Below are positions 12,901 through 20,427 of a DNA stretch of 64,000 bases, in pieces. The position numbers and the translations under genes were made by a program. Under the pieces are notes generated by a model that worked only from the letters and a program-made list of their open reading frames with translations, did no database searches and had not been told where the DNA came from. Position 1 is the first letter of the stretch; each line of letters opens with the position of its first letter. This DNA comes from Metridium senile (lineage: Eukaryota > Cnidaria > Anthozoa > Actiniaria > Metridiidae), in contig OX459105.1 of NCBI GenBank assembly GCA_949775045.1, forward strand, positions 4,498,556 through 4,562,555, read 5' to 3'.

Positions 12901-14697
12901 GCTGATGATACGCAGCTTTATCTATCATATTCAAACCAAGCACCAACGCCGAACAATTCGTCGCTATTGAAGCCATGCAAAACTGCAATACGGAGATCAG
13001 AAAGTGGATGCTTGAGGATAGACTGAAATTGAATGATGACAAAACGGAGTTCGCTATCATCGGGACAAGGCAGCAACTAGTTAAAGTGAATGTCAACTCA
13101 CTACGCGTAGGAGATGTAACAGTACCGTTCTCCAGTGAAGTCAAAAATCTCGGCTGCTGGTTCGATTCTCAGCTCAAGATGGACTTTCACATCAACAAGA
13201 CATGCAAGGCTGCATTTTTTTCATTTATTTAACATAAGGAGAATTAGGACATTTCTAAGTTATGAAACTGTACAAATTTTGATTAACGCGTTCGTTACCA
13301 GCCGACTAGATTACTGTAATAGCCTACTCTACGGTCTTCCTGCATGTCAGCTTCACAAACTTCAGCGCGTTCAAAATCCTGCCGCTAGACTTATCTGTAA
13401 TATCAGTCGCTTCGATCATATCACTCCTTCCTTATACAAACTGCATTGGCTACCCATTAAGCTCAGAATTGACTTTAAACTTTTACTTATTACCTACAAA
13501 GCCATGAATCAAAGCCTGTATCAAGATATAACCTTAGATCATCTAATGAACTTTTACTTCAGCGCCCGAGCATTAGGACACTAGCCACACTAGGTGATCG
13601 TTCGTTCACTGTAGCAGCGCCAACTCTGTGGAATAGCCTGCCAGTTAATATCCGTAACTCCTCTACCGTCCAAGCATTCAAGAAAATGCTAAAAACACAT
13701 CTGTTTCGTATTGCCTACCAAGCCTACAATCGGCGAATAAATAGTTTGACAGTTTGTATACACAGGGCCCCCAAATACGTACCATTTACAAAATCTCACT
13801 GTACCCCCACCCCCCCCCCCCCCACCCCCACCCCCCCTAGGCAATGTTGGTCAATCAACTATAAAATTGTCAATGGGTCGTTCTTCAATCAAGGTAGAAC
13901 AACATTGAAGAGGGGGGAGGGGGGATAACACCTGAATACGTGATTAAAACTGTAATCTATTTATAGGTTTCAATTATCCATTACCAATTGTAGGCAATGT
14001 GTCATTATTTTATTCGCCAATTGTAGCTAGAATATATTCCAATTTCCCACTTATTACTATCAATTTCATATTAATTGCCATATATTTTGTTTTATATTAT
14101 CATTCATAAGTGTTATTTGTAAATTTGCATTAATATCTATTGTACATTATGAATTATTGTAAATATTTGATATTTTAAACTTTAATTGTAATTAGCTTAG
14201 ACATTGTAATGCGCGAGTGAGCATCTATCTATGTAACTCGCGCAATATAAATATTAATATTAAAATTAAATAAATTACTAATTGCTATTTGCTTTTTTCA
14301 AATAGGACGTTTTTGAAAACAGGTGTATGTATTGTTTGCTTTTCTGATTGTTTGATTGCTTTATATCTATTTGTTTATTTGTTTGTTTGTATATTTATAT
14401 TTTTTCTGATTGATTGATTGATTGATTGATTACCTGAATTATTGATTGGCTAAATAATTGATTATTTGATTGATTGCCTGATTGATTGAATCCTTCCTTC
14501 CTTTCTTGATTGATTGATTGATTCATTGATTCATTCATTTTTTCTAGACCGATATACACATCAAAAGTAATGAAATCAATAAGCTCTTGAGGAGTGAAGA
14601 ATGGGAACCAGAACAGATCATCGGCAGGCTGCCAACATTTTTATCAGTTGTGAGGGAAATTCAAGCAAATATTTCCACTTCTGAGGATTGCTGGTGA
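2166..14697 (+). CDS. gene A: three-KH protein with novel C-terminal region
   Basis: Eleven coding exons join in frame to 601 residues plus stop: 2166-2354, 3098-3133, 6065-6262, 6516-6545, 7435-7632, 8201-8383, 8612-8774, 9203-9414, 9723-9900, 10178-10446, 14548-14697. Residues 1-63 form a KH-like alpha/beta module, 76-141 and 152-217 two type I KH modules, and 218-601 a conserved region I cannot assign with confidence. Boundaries are supported by GT..AG sites, matching phases and one-to-one correspondence with genes B and C. The ATG at 2166 lies two bases after the acceptor. In gene B the same exon is internal, so gene A looks like an N-terminally short paralogue without HEPN, coil or TRADD-N exons. 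The last intron carries a LINE. KH domains usually bind single-stranded RNA or DNA, but the loops here are degenerate. A cytoplasmic or nuclear RNA-related role is inference. Confidence 0.75.
2379..2545. repeat. insertion flanked by AATATTGTTT repeats
   Basis: Gene C reads straight through AATATTGTTTGTTAA at this point, while gene A has about 170 extra bases between two copies of AATATTGTTTG. The insert contains the dispersed-repeat-like motif TAGCGAAGGGCTAAAGCTCG. It is either a short insertion with about 10-bp target duplication or a tandem rearrangement. Confidence 0.5.
2763..3020. mobile_element. 258-bp long-TIR MITE, 9-bp target duplication
   Basis: Ends are TAGACTGCAAAACAGTCCC and the near inverse GGGACTGTTATGCAGTCTA, with most of the element forming a hairpin. 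Flanks carry the exact duplication ACAATAAAT (2754-2762 and 3021-3029). Gene C has the empty site with one ACAATAAAT. A 9-bp duplication with long inverted repeats fits a Mutator-like MITE. The same family is at 6800-7053 and 61964-62217. Confidence 0.85.
4459..4622. repeat. repeat shared in inverse with the 10.7-11.6 kb segment
   Basis: CCCAAGTCGAACTCG, the GAGCGAAGCG / GCGCGAAGCGCGAAACGAG stretch and GCTAAAAGGGACTTTGTG are the reverse complement of parts of 11441-11555 and 10734-10777. Here the two parts are adjacent, while at 10.7-11.6 kb about 660 bases separate them, so this copy looks like an internally deleted member. Confidence 0.6.
4646..4995. repeat. three tandem units of about 115-120 bp
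   Basis: Three units begin ATTCGGATTTTATAT at about 4646, 4760 and 4880, each containing GTGTTAGGCTTGTGTTAGG-like sequence and ending near GGCTCGTTAGCTCAGA. They lie inside the 3286-5393 element. Confidence 0.75.
5587..5663. repeat. 34-bp-arm palindrome, conserved in the gene A/C introns
   Basis: Left arm TTTAGCTTCGTCACGCAACG.. (5587-5620) and right arm (5630-5663) pair with two mismatches around a 9-base loop. The same hairpin is kept at 59740-59816 in gene C. It could be a MITE core or a transcribed hairpin; no function is shown. Confidence 0.8.
6065..6262 (+). other. gene A exon: second KH module
   Basis: A 198-bp phase-0 exon. The KVDIPWDKVGLVIGKKYCNI start and ETGAEICV..IYVGGDVEKCKKAILEL tail follow the type I KH pattern. 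The binding loop reads GKKY where canonical KH has GxxG, so the second glycine is missing. A 30-bp basic mini-exon (6516-6545, FGKKNKRHDQ) follows. Confidence 0.8.
6800..7053. mobile_element. 254-bp Mutator-like MITE, shared with gene C
   Basis: Ends TAGACTGCGAACAGTCCC and GGGACTGCTCGCAGTCTA, flanked by the 9-bp duplication GTCAAATAC (6791-6799 and 7054-7062). The same element at the same intron site in gene C (61964-62217) shows it was there before the A/C duplication. A 126-codon minus frame and a 65-codon plus frame over it are by-products of the repeat. Confidence 0.85.
7268..7413. repeat. inverted-repeat element next to the third KH exon
   Basis: ATCAAATGCCATTATCAAGTG and its inverse CACTTGATAATGGCGTTTGAT bracket a hairpin with ATGAATAATAATGAGTTAAA arms. 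In gene C (about 62370-62562) the outer arms GACAATAAAGTTCTGCGATA pair instead, so the gene A copy is rearranged. ACGACGTTTCGACG lies beside it. MITE-like. Confidence 0.65.
7435..7632 (+). other. gene A exon: third KH module
   Basis: A 198-bp phase-0 exon. VGIPKEYIGLVIGKEHSN is followed by LRRIREKTGADIVDIDG and AIYVGGSDDQRRKATIELK, a clear type I KH fold. The loop is GKEH in place of GxxG, the same substitution as in gene B (43259-43462) and gene C (62620-62817). Confidence 0.85.
8201..10446 (+). other. gene A exons: conserved C-terminal region
   Basis: Five exons (8201-8383, 8612-8774, 9203-9414, 9723-9900, 10178-10446), with the sixth at 14548-14697, encode residues 218-601. Kept between genes A and B are FDFVD.TG..C, a DWW-like DFW.HFGH.. 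stretch, GWKM..D.AV..M, RYD..FLTP, IAIPS..DV...RTG, a (K)C.RRSY..GEESF block, and EQI...LPTFLSV...QANIS at the end. The acidic DEDED stretch ends the first exon. I do not recognise the family firmly. The donor after 8774 is GTTGGT, weaker than GTAAGG in gene B. Confidence 0.7.
9902..9970. repeat. (TGTC)n microsatellite
   Basis: About 17 units of TGTC right after the splice donor at 9901. Gene B has a far larger array of the same unit. Confidence 0.95.
10488..10600. repeat. TTTA/TTCA-rich simple repeat
   Basis: Imperfect TTTATTTATTCATT array just inside the last intron of gene A. Confidence 0.8.
10690..11560. mobile_element. unclassified dispersed repeat, related to 4459-4622
   Basis: Inverse matches to the 4.5-kb repeat lie at both edges (10734-10777 and 11441-11555) with an internal ~660-bp part that has no convincing coding frame. 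CGCTTCGCGCTCAACTTACT and GACTTGGGCAAGTCT are shared motifs. It sits just ahead of the LINE and may be a separate insertion. Confidence 0.5.
11684..13765 (+). pseudogene. 5'-truncated non-LTR retrotransposon (LINE) reverse transcriptase
   Basis: The first part (11684-11969) reads RKLFRSAKSLF and NFFVEKVERIRSELD, the connector ahead of reverse transcriptase. After a MITE the frame resumes with SLDPMPTPIVVECLD, LRPISNLSFVSKLTER, STETALLRV, VLLDLSAAFDTVDH, GVPQGSCLGPLLF and the catalytic AYADDTQLY box. The C-terminal part continues with NLGCWFDSQ and LDYCNSLLYGLP..LQRVQN, then ends near KMLKTHLFRIAYQAYN. At least two frameshifts (about 12960-12990 and 13210-13235) break it, and the endonuclease end is missing. 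It looks like the CR1/L2/Jockey group; the exact clade is unresolved. It lies sense in the last intron of gene A. Confidence 0.85.
11970..12238. mobile_element. 265-bp MITE with TA duplication inside the LINE
   Basis: Inverted ends CAATCATTGACAAAAGT.. and ..ACTTTTGACAATGATTG are flanked by TA at 11970-11971 and 12237-12238. Removing the element and one TA restores the LINE reading frame (SSKKS then SSLDPMP). TA duplication suggests a Tc1/mariner-type family. A second copy is at 28601-28872 and a divergent relative at 43530-43779. Confidence 0.88.
13765..13955. repeat. probable MITE with C-run and G-run arms
   Basis: A C-rich run followed by GGCAATGTTGGTCAATC and later CAACATTGAAGAGGGGGG mirrors the inner structure of the TA-MITEs at 11970 and 28601. 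The outer ends are not clear. Confidence 0.4.
14380..14545. repeat. TGAT/TTGA simple repeat before the last exon
   Basis: GATTGATTGATTGATT arrays lead directly to the acceptor TTTTTTCTAG at 14547. Confidence 0.8.
14548..14697 (+). other. gene A terminal exon
   Basis: Encodes TDIHIKSNEINKLLRSEEWE, then EQIIGRLPTFLSVVREIQ and ANISTSEDCW before TGA at 14695-14697. It matches 49677-49826 in gene B in length (150 bp) and phase. Confidence 0.8.
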
Positions 14698-14754
14698 CTA
14701 CATGGATACCAAATTGAGATATGGCGACCAATTGAAATATCTGATGTTAATCAT

Positions 14755-14756
<2 letters not shown>

Positions 14757-14797
<41 letters not shown>

Positions 14798-14806
14798 AAC
14801 AGCAGT
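14757..14806. repeat. CAT/CAG/CAA microsatellite in the presumed 3' UTR
   Basis: CATCATCAT followed by CAGCAGCAGCAGCAG and CAACAACAG units, 60 bases after the gene A stop codon. Confidence 0.85.
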
Positions 14807-16590
14807 TATTGAATTTATCAACCAATGGACAAACATTTTACATAATATAGCAAAATGCATTAGAATTTCTAAACATATGATGTTTAGTTTTTTAACAATT
14901 TTTTATATGATAAATTATATATTATAGAATAGATATGCACATGCATGATTGTAGTATATCATTGGTATCATTATATCATTGGTCGAATATCGTATATGAT
15001 CGTATGTACACGATCGTGAATGATCGCAACGTAGAATAAGGCATGCATAATACACCTATTTCAAAAACCGTTGTCCTAGCAACAAGCATCAAGCCCTGAA
15101 GACCAAAATGAATGCTGTTTTTTGCTGGTAATATATTAAATTTAAACAAAATTGATTGTAATACTGTAACAAGCATGTGAACTGATGCTAACATTTGGTT
15201 ATCAGTTCGAATTATTTAGAAAACAAGTCTGATTTGAATACATTAGCAGCACAAAAACCAGCATTCATTTTAGTCTTGGCTTGATGTTTGTTGCTTACAG
15301 CGCTTAAAGTTTTGTACAAGTTAACTAGCGTTCGACAGTTTCTCTTTTCAAATTGTTTGCTACACCTTTTCAAATTTAAACATCCTGGGAGGTTTTTCAG
15401 CCACTTATACACTTCACTCTTGTCTTCGCTTTGAACATTTCAAAGTGTTTACCGTTTGACACTCGGCGTGTCTTTTATATTAGGGTCAAATTCTCGCTTT
15501 CTGATTGGGTAACTTGTACAAAACTTTAATTGGATGGCTACGGTAAGGCGCGTTATTCTGTAAAAGCAGCGCTTTTTGAAATAAGTATAGATGTGATCGA
15601 AGATAACATTTTTAATGAATATGTTTGCGCTCTATTTCACAGTAGCAATTCGATCATTTTATTGTATGGATTCAGTGTTTGTGCTCTATTCCACAGTAGC
15701 AATCTAAATTTTCGTAACTGTCCCCCGAGGGTGAGGGTGAAGGGGACTCGGTTGGTAAAAGTATCGGGTATGCTCGTTATATCTCTTAGGGGTAAAAGTC
15801 AGCGATTAAGTATCTTGTAGGGTATCAAAATTTTTGTTTTGAATAAAATGTTTCTAAACTTTAACTGTAGTTGTTGTATAGCCTCCTCCGCATGCAACTC
15901 TTGACTCTGGGCTTCCTTTGTTGACGGTGGGCTTCCTGTGGCGGAACAAATGATGGGGGGAGGGGGTGAGGGAGAGAGAAAAGAAGAGGAGGCCCTTTCT
16001 TTCTTATTTTTAGCGAGTTTAAAGCCATATTTTTATTTTCTCCCCCTCTAGTAATATATTTACACAAGTAAATACTTGTATGTCTGTTTGATTCGTTATT
16101 TAAAGGGAAAATAAAATACATTCGGTTGAACAAAGAGAATTAGAATGTACAAACCCAGATTTTTTACTAAACGTTTCACGTCGATTTTCTTTTCTGAACG
16201 TTTTACCCAGATTAAGTAATATTAATCCACATTTGACTCGGTTTTCTTTGTTATTCACAGGGTTGTATCTAGGATAATAACCGGCTCATTTCCAATTCAA
16301 GTGCTTTATCTAGATTTAATACACACTTTCATTGTTTCGAAGTAGTCATTATTTACAAGAATCTTCAAGCTGGGGAGGGTTTTGAATTCAGCAGGGAAGA
16401 GTAGGGCTGATGAATTAATTATTCATAGGTCATTATTGTAGTCACTCAATTGGAACCAGAGGTTATTATTTGGAGCTAGAGGTTATTATTTTGATCCAGA
16501 TCGAGGTTTGAAAGATACTTTGATAGATATCAAACTTAGACTTAAGACTTAAACTTGAATTTAAAGTAAAGAAAAAATCAAATGACACCA
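14807..16590. other. no gene recognised
   Basis: AT-rich sequence with only short open frames lacking family features. An internal direct repeat GTTTG(C/T)GCTCTATT(C/T)CACAGTAGCAAT occurs at about 15623 and 15678. No clean inverted ends were found. Confidence 0.5.
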
Positions 16591-16636
16591 ACGAGATTCG
16601 AACCCGCAATCTCTGCCTTCGAATTCCTACACCTAA
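16587..16636 (-). other. tRNA-like sequence split by a transposon
   Basis: On the minus strand this half carries GCGGGTTCGAATCTCGT, a good T-arm with TTCGAAT loop, followed by TGGTGTC. The other half lies beyond the transposon at about 17661-17690 and offers GACATCG, which can pair with TGGTGTC over 7 bases. It may be a tRNA pseudogene or tRNA-derived SINE. An anticodon arm is not evident. Confidence 0.4.
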
Positions 16637-17657
16637 GGGGTGGACCATTAGAAGTTGGGGGAGGGGGGGTGGCAATTCCCAAAATAAAAAACGTGCAAGG
16701 CCAATGTGCACAAAAAAAAAATCCTACACAGAGCAACGTTAAAAAAAAAAAAACGTGCAGAACCTTGAGGGGTAGCGAATGCTAAAATTTTAAAATCCGA
16801 GCCTGAGATTCTAGAAATATATCAGCTCATGCATTTATTGTATTTAAAAATTCTAGACTCCGAGACATTAAAAACACGAAAATCCGAGACTTTGAGACAT
16901 CAAAAACACTGAAAAATTCGAGACTTTGCAATTGAGTCATCAAAAACACGAAAATCCGAGACTTTGAGGCATCAAAAATACGAAAATCCGAGACTTTGAG
17001 ACATCAAAAACACAAAAATCTTAGACTTACGCTCTTTGTCCAAGTCGACCTCGTTGTGTTTTCCCGACAAAAAATTAACAAATCGCCCAAAAGTTAACTG
17101 AGCAAAGTCGCAAAGTAACTGCGAAAATCACGGGTATCAAATCACGAAAACACGAAAATTCCGAGACTTTCAGACATCAAAAACGCGAAAATTCGAGACA
17201 TCAAAAACACTGAAAAATTCAAGACTTTGAGGCATGAAAAACACGAAAAATTCGAGACTTTGAGGCATCAAAAACACGAAAATTACTTACGCTCTTTGTA
17301 TCCGCGGTATACAAAATATACCAAGACATAGACTTGCCCCAAGTCGACCTCGGTGTGTTTTCCCGACAAAAAGTGAACAAATCGCCCGAAAGTTAACTGA
17401 GCAAAGTCGCGAAGTACCTGCGCGTTGAACCGGACTAATAAATAAAACGGAAAAACGGACTTTTCAAAAGTTTAACCAAAACACAAACAGTTGTTTTTGC
17501 TTTGAATTTCATAGAACAAAATTCTGTAAAAAAAAAAAAAAACGTGCAAGACCTCTCTGGTCGAAAAAAAAATCTTGCACAACCCGTGCGACAAAAAAAA
17601 ATAACCTACACAAAAATATTGCCACCCCCCCTCCCCCAACTTCTAATGGTCCACCCC
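16637..17657. mobile_element. 1021-bp Harbinger-like element, perfect 40-bp TIRs
   Basis: The first 40 bases (starting GGGGTGGACCATTAGAAGTT) are exactly repeated in inverse at 17618-17657. The flanks are TAA on both sides (16634-16636 and 17658-17660), the 3-bp TWA target duplication typical of PIF/Harbinger. The inside is non-coding and consists largely of degenerate repeats of CGAGACTTTGAGACATC and AAAAACACGAAAAT. Perfect ends imply recent movement. Confidence 0.88.
16850..17290. repeat. internal short repeats of the Harbinger-like element
   Basis: Roughly ten copies of a 25-35 bp unit CGAGACTTTGAGRCATCAAA / AACACGAAAATCC, interrupted by a CAAGTCGACCTCG segment that recurs at about 17340. 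Confidence 0.75.
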
Positions 17658-17660
17658 TAA

Positions 17661-18640
17661 CGCTGTATGCTATCTGACCAACCGATGTCAGTTTCGGTTT
17701 AAATAAAAACGAAATGTCTTTTTCTTGATACTTGTTACAACAGACATTGTTAGCATTGGTCCCATGGGACGGACAAGAAAAATAGTTTAGTTAATGGACC
17801 GGCCTTTGGGAATTGTTAGTAAGTGGTTTTCCTTCGAAAACAATGAGAATGTGTATTAAATGGGATAATGGCCTCGCTCCTCGGCTTATTGCAAATAATG
17901 ACCTCGCGCTGCGCGCTCGGTCATTATTTTCAATAAGCCGAGGAGCGAGGCCATTATCCTATACAAAATGGCCCGCTAATCTCATTGCATGCATAATTAG
18001 CACCGCGTACAAAATTATGTTAATTCCTTAAATTCTTACGTGACTAGCAAATAATGCTTTGCGGCCCCACAGTACAAAGTAGCCGTTCACTCGAGGTCAA
18101 TGCCACTCACCGTTTTAAATTTGTCGTCTGCGCGTCTTTTCGTAATTTGGTTAACGTCAACTGCCGCCAGCCTAGGACGGACTTTTTACCGAAGTATTCA
18201 CAGAGAACGATTTCCCCTAGCCAATTTTGAGGCTTCTGATACGGACCTTGTACAATGTAATGAAACTACAGGTAATTTCCTTTACTAGCTGGCTCCCCTC
18301 GGTGTCTAGAACCACGTGTGTTTTGCGTGGTGTTTCTCGCCGTTTATTTCAACTTCTTGGGCTAGCTTTTTGTTGTCCTTTGCCATATTAGTCGGATTGG
18401 TGACATTATTTTTTAGTTCTAGCAGTTAACCAGTTAGTTTCCCGCTCTCTTTCTTTATTTGCATAGGTATATTTGTAGTGTTCTCCTATATTTTCATATT
18501 TGTAGACTATTCTTTTATTTGCTTTCGCTCCGTTTTTAGCTTTTATTCAGTAGCCGGTTTCGTTAACTTTTTATTCGGTTTTTATTTATTTGTTCCTTCT
18601 GTTTTTATAGTGTTTTGTCTAGTTTTATAGAGAACCGATT
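17661..18640. other. no gene recognised; left flank of the retroelement
   Basis: Contains the palindrome at 17863-17959 and no coding signal. Its last ~250 bases (CTTTATTTGCATAGGTAT.., TTTGTTCCTTCTG..) resemble the sequence right of the retroelement at about 27400-27620, as if both were parts of one older repeat. Confidence 0.4.
17863..17959. repeat. 97-bp nested palindrome
   Basis: Outer arms of 29 bp (17863-17891 and 17931-17959, starting GGATAATGGCCTCGCTCCTC) pair perfectly. The inner AAATAATGACCTCGCGC / GCGCTCGGTCATTATTT pairs with few mismatches around a tiny loop. Near-perfect cruciform potential. Confidence 0.85.
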
Positions 18641-18824
18641 ACTATGCAAAGTCATTGAATATGTATATTATGTTGAAGGAATGTTATTTATAACACATTC
18701 CCACGAAGAAATGGTCTCTGGCGGGAAAATAAACGACTCTGATTGGTTCGGGGTGGGTATAAATTAAAACGACGCCTTGCATGCATTACTTGGTCAATCA
18801 GTCGAAGACCGAAGTGGACATCGC
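18641..18824 (+). promoter_or_regulatory. A1 repeat with promoter elements
   Basis: Holds an inverted CCAAT box (GATTGGTTCG, about 18740) and a TATA box GGGTATAAATT (about 18754-18764), followed by the first ATG frame. Copied at 27035-27218. I infer it drives the retroelement. Confidence 0.6.
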
Positions 18825-18863
18825 TCAAGTGTTGTTTTCTGCACCCCGGCTGAACGTTTTTGA

Positions 18864-19005
18864 GATGGATGATAACCAAGTTCCTTTGCCGGATCCTGGC
18901 GCTGTTGAAGCTTTAGTTAATGCGAATCCGCCAGTTCAAGCTCAAAATCCTGCAGTGATTCCTCCAGAGGTTGAGGCGAGCATGCTGAGGCTCGACCCGA
19001 AGTAA
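18864..19005 (+). pseudogene. 5' end of retroelement ORF1 (gag-like?)
   Basis: MDDNQVPLPDPGAVEALVNA, then Pro/Ala-rich PPVQAQNPAVIPPEVEAS, stopping soon after a possible donor GAA|GTAAGT. No recognisable domain. Position directly after A1 suggests gag. It may splice across the minisatellite to 19975. Confidence 0.4.
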
Positions 19006-19089
19006 GTTTAGACGAAGTGATCTTTCATTTGATGCTTAGTTTAGGATAATTGTTTTTTTTTCGCGGTTGTGTTTTTTGTTTAAAAGTCT

Positions 19090-19970
19090 AAAGGGAAGAG
19101 TCCGTGAACGTGACTGCAGTTTTATGGAGTTTAAAGTAAAATGCTTACGGGTTTGTTTGTCGAAAGTAAAAATAAAGGAGTCCGTGAACGTGACTGTAGT
19201 TAATGATTTGTACAAAGCGAAATGATTATGGTGTTTGTTTGAAAGTATATAAATGAAGTAGTCCGTGAACGTGACTGTAGTTTATGGTATGTAAAGCGAA
19301 ATGATTATGGTGCTTGTTTAAAAGTATAAATGAAGTAGTCCGTGAACGTGACTGTGGTTTATGGTCTGTAAAGCGAAATGATTATGGTGCTTGTTTAAAA
19401 GTATAAATGAAGTAGTCCGTGAACGTGACTGTGGTTTATGGTCTGTAAAGCGAAATGATTATGGTGCTTGTTTAAAAGTATAAATGAAGTAGTCCGTGAA
19501 CGTGACTGTAGTTTATGGTATGTAAAGCGAAATGATTATGGTGCTTGTCTAAAAGTATAAATGAAGTAGTCCGTGAACGTGACTGTAGTTTATGGTATTT
19601 AAAGCGAAATGATTATGGTGCTTGTCTAAAAGTATAAATGAAGTAGTCCGTGAACGTGACTGTAGTTTATGGTATGTAAAGCGAAATGATTATGGTGCTT
19701 GTCTAAAAGTATAAAGGAAGTAGTCCGTGAACGTGAACGTGACTGTGGTTTATGGTCTGTAAAGTAAAATGCTTACGGTTTTTGTTGGAAAGTATCATTG
19801 AAGTAGTCCGTGAGCGTGACTGTATAGTTTATGGTATGTAAAGCGAAATGCTTACGGGTTTGTTTAAAAGCATAAATAAAGGAGTCCGTGAACGTGACTG
19901 TAGTTTATGGTTTTTTGTTTTTTGTTGGAAAGTATAATTGAAAGAGTCCGTGAGCGTGACTAACGTTTAT
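19090..19970. repeat. 77-bp minisatellite, about 12 units
   Basis: GTCCGTGAACGTGACTGTAG recurs at a spacing of 77 bases (for example 19337, 19414, 19491). Each unit also carries TAAAGCGAAATGATTATGG. Central units are nearly identical, outer ones diverged. It sits between the two ORF1 pieces of the retroelement. Confidence 0.92.
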
Positions 19971-19980
19971 CAGAGAGAAA

Positions 19981-20286
19981 ATGACCGTCCCTGACGAACA
20001 GTTCAAGTATTTTATAGCGGGTTTGCTTGGGAATAAAGACCAAGAGGAGGTCTTCAAGAGGTTGTCACAGGTTGACAAGGCAACTCTGGCTAAAAGGGAT
20101 CGTGACTCATCGCGGGGAATGATAAGATTGAAGCCATATCAGAGTTCAAGCTTAATGCTATTATTGCAATGGTTTTGGCCATTACCAGAGGAACTGTTAT
20201 GCTCGCATGAGAGGGGAGCAAGGAAGAGGGCAAGCAAGGGGACAGGGCCCTCGCCGATAGACTGTCTTATTTCATCGGATTTGTAA
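19981..20286 (+). pseudogene. retroelement ORF1 remnant
   Basis: MTVPDEQFKYFIAGLLGNKD then VFKRLSQVDKATLAKRDRDS. Near 20120 a frame change lets another frame carry DKIEAISEFKLNAIIAMVLAIT. No family assigned. It ends shortly before the DNA transposon at 20428. Confidence 0.35.
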
Positions 20287-20427
20287 AAAATTGAAATCAA
20301 TGAATGGTTTGCTTCTAGCTGAATTGTTTGAATGTTATTAAATTAACTTCTTTCGGTTGTTATTTTATTTGTTTTATCTTCGGGTTGAAACTTTTTTCGT
20401 CCTGGATTAGGGAGAGTAACTCGCATA

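Noticed and set aside
18100..18288. 62-codon plus frame left of the retroelement
   Set aside because: No recognisable features and no support from neighbouring sequence.
19090..19970. Regular repeats with a conserved core resembling a CRISPR array
   Set aside because: Units are 77 bp throughout with no unique spacers, and the DNA is eukaryotic. It is a minisatellite.
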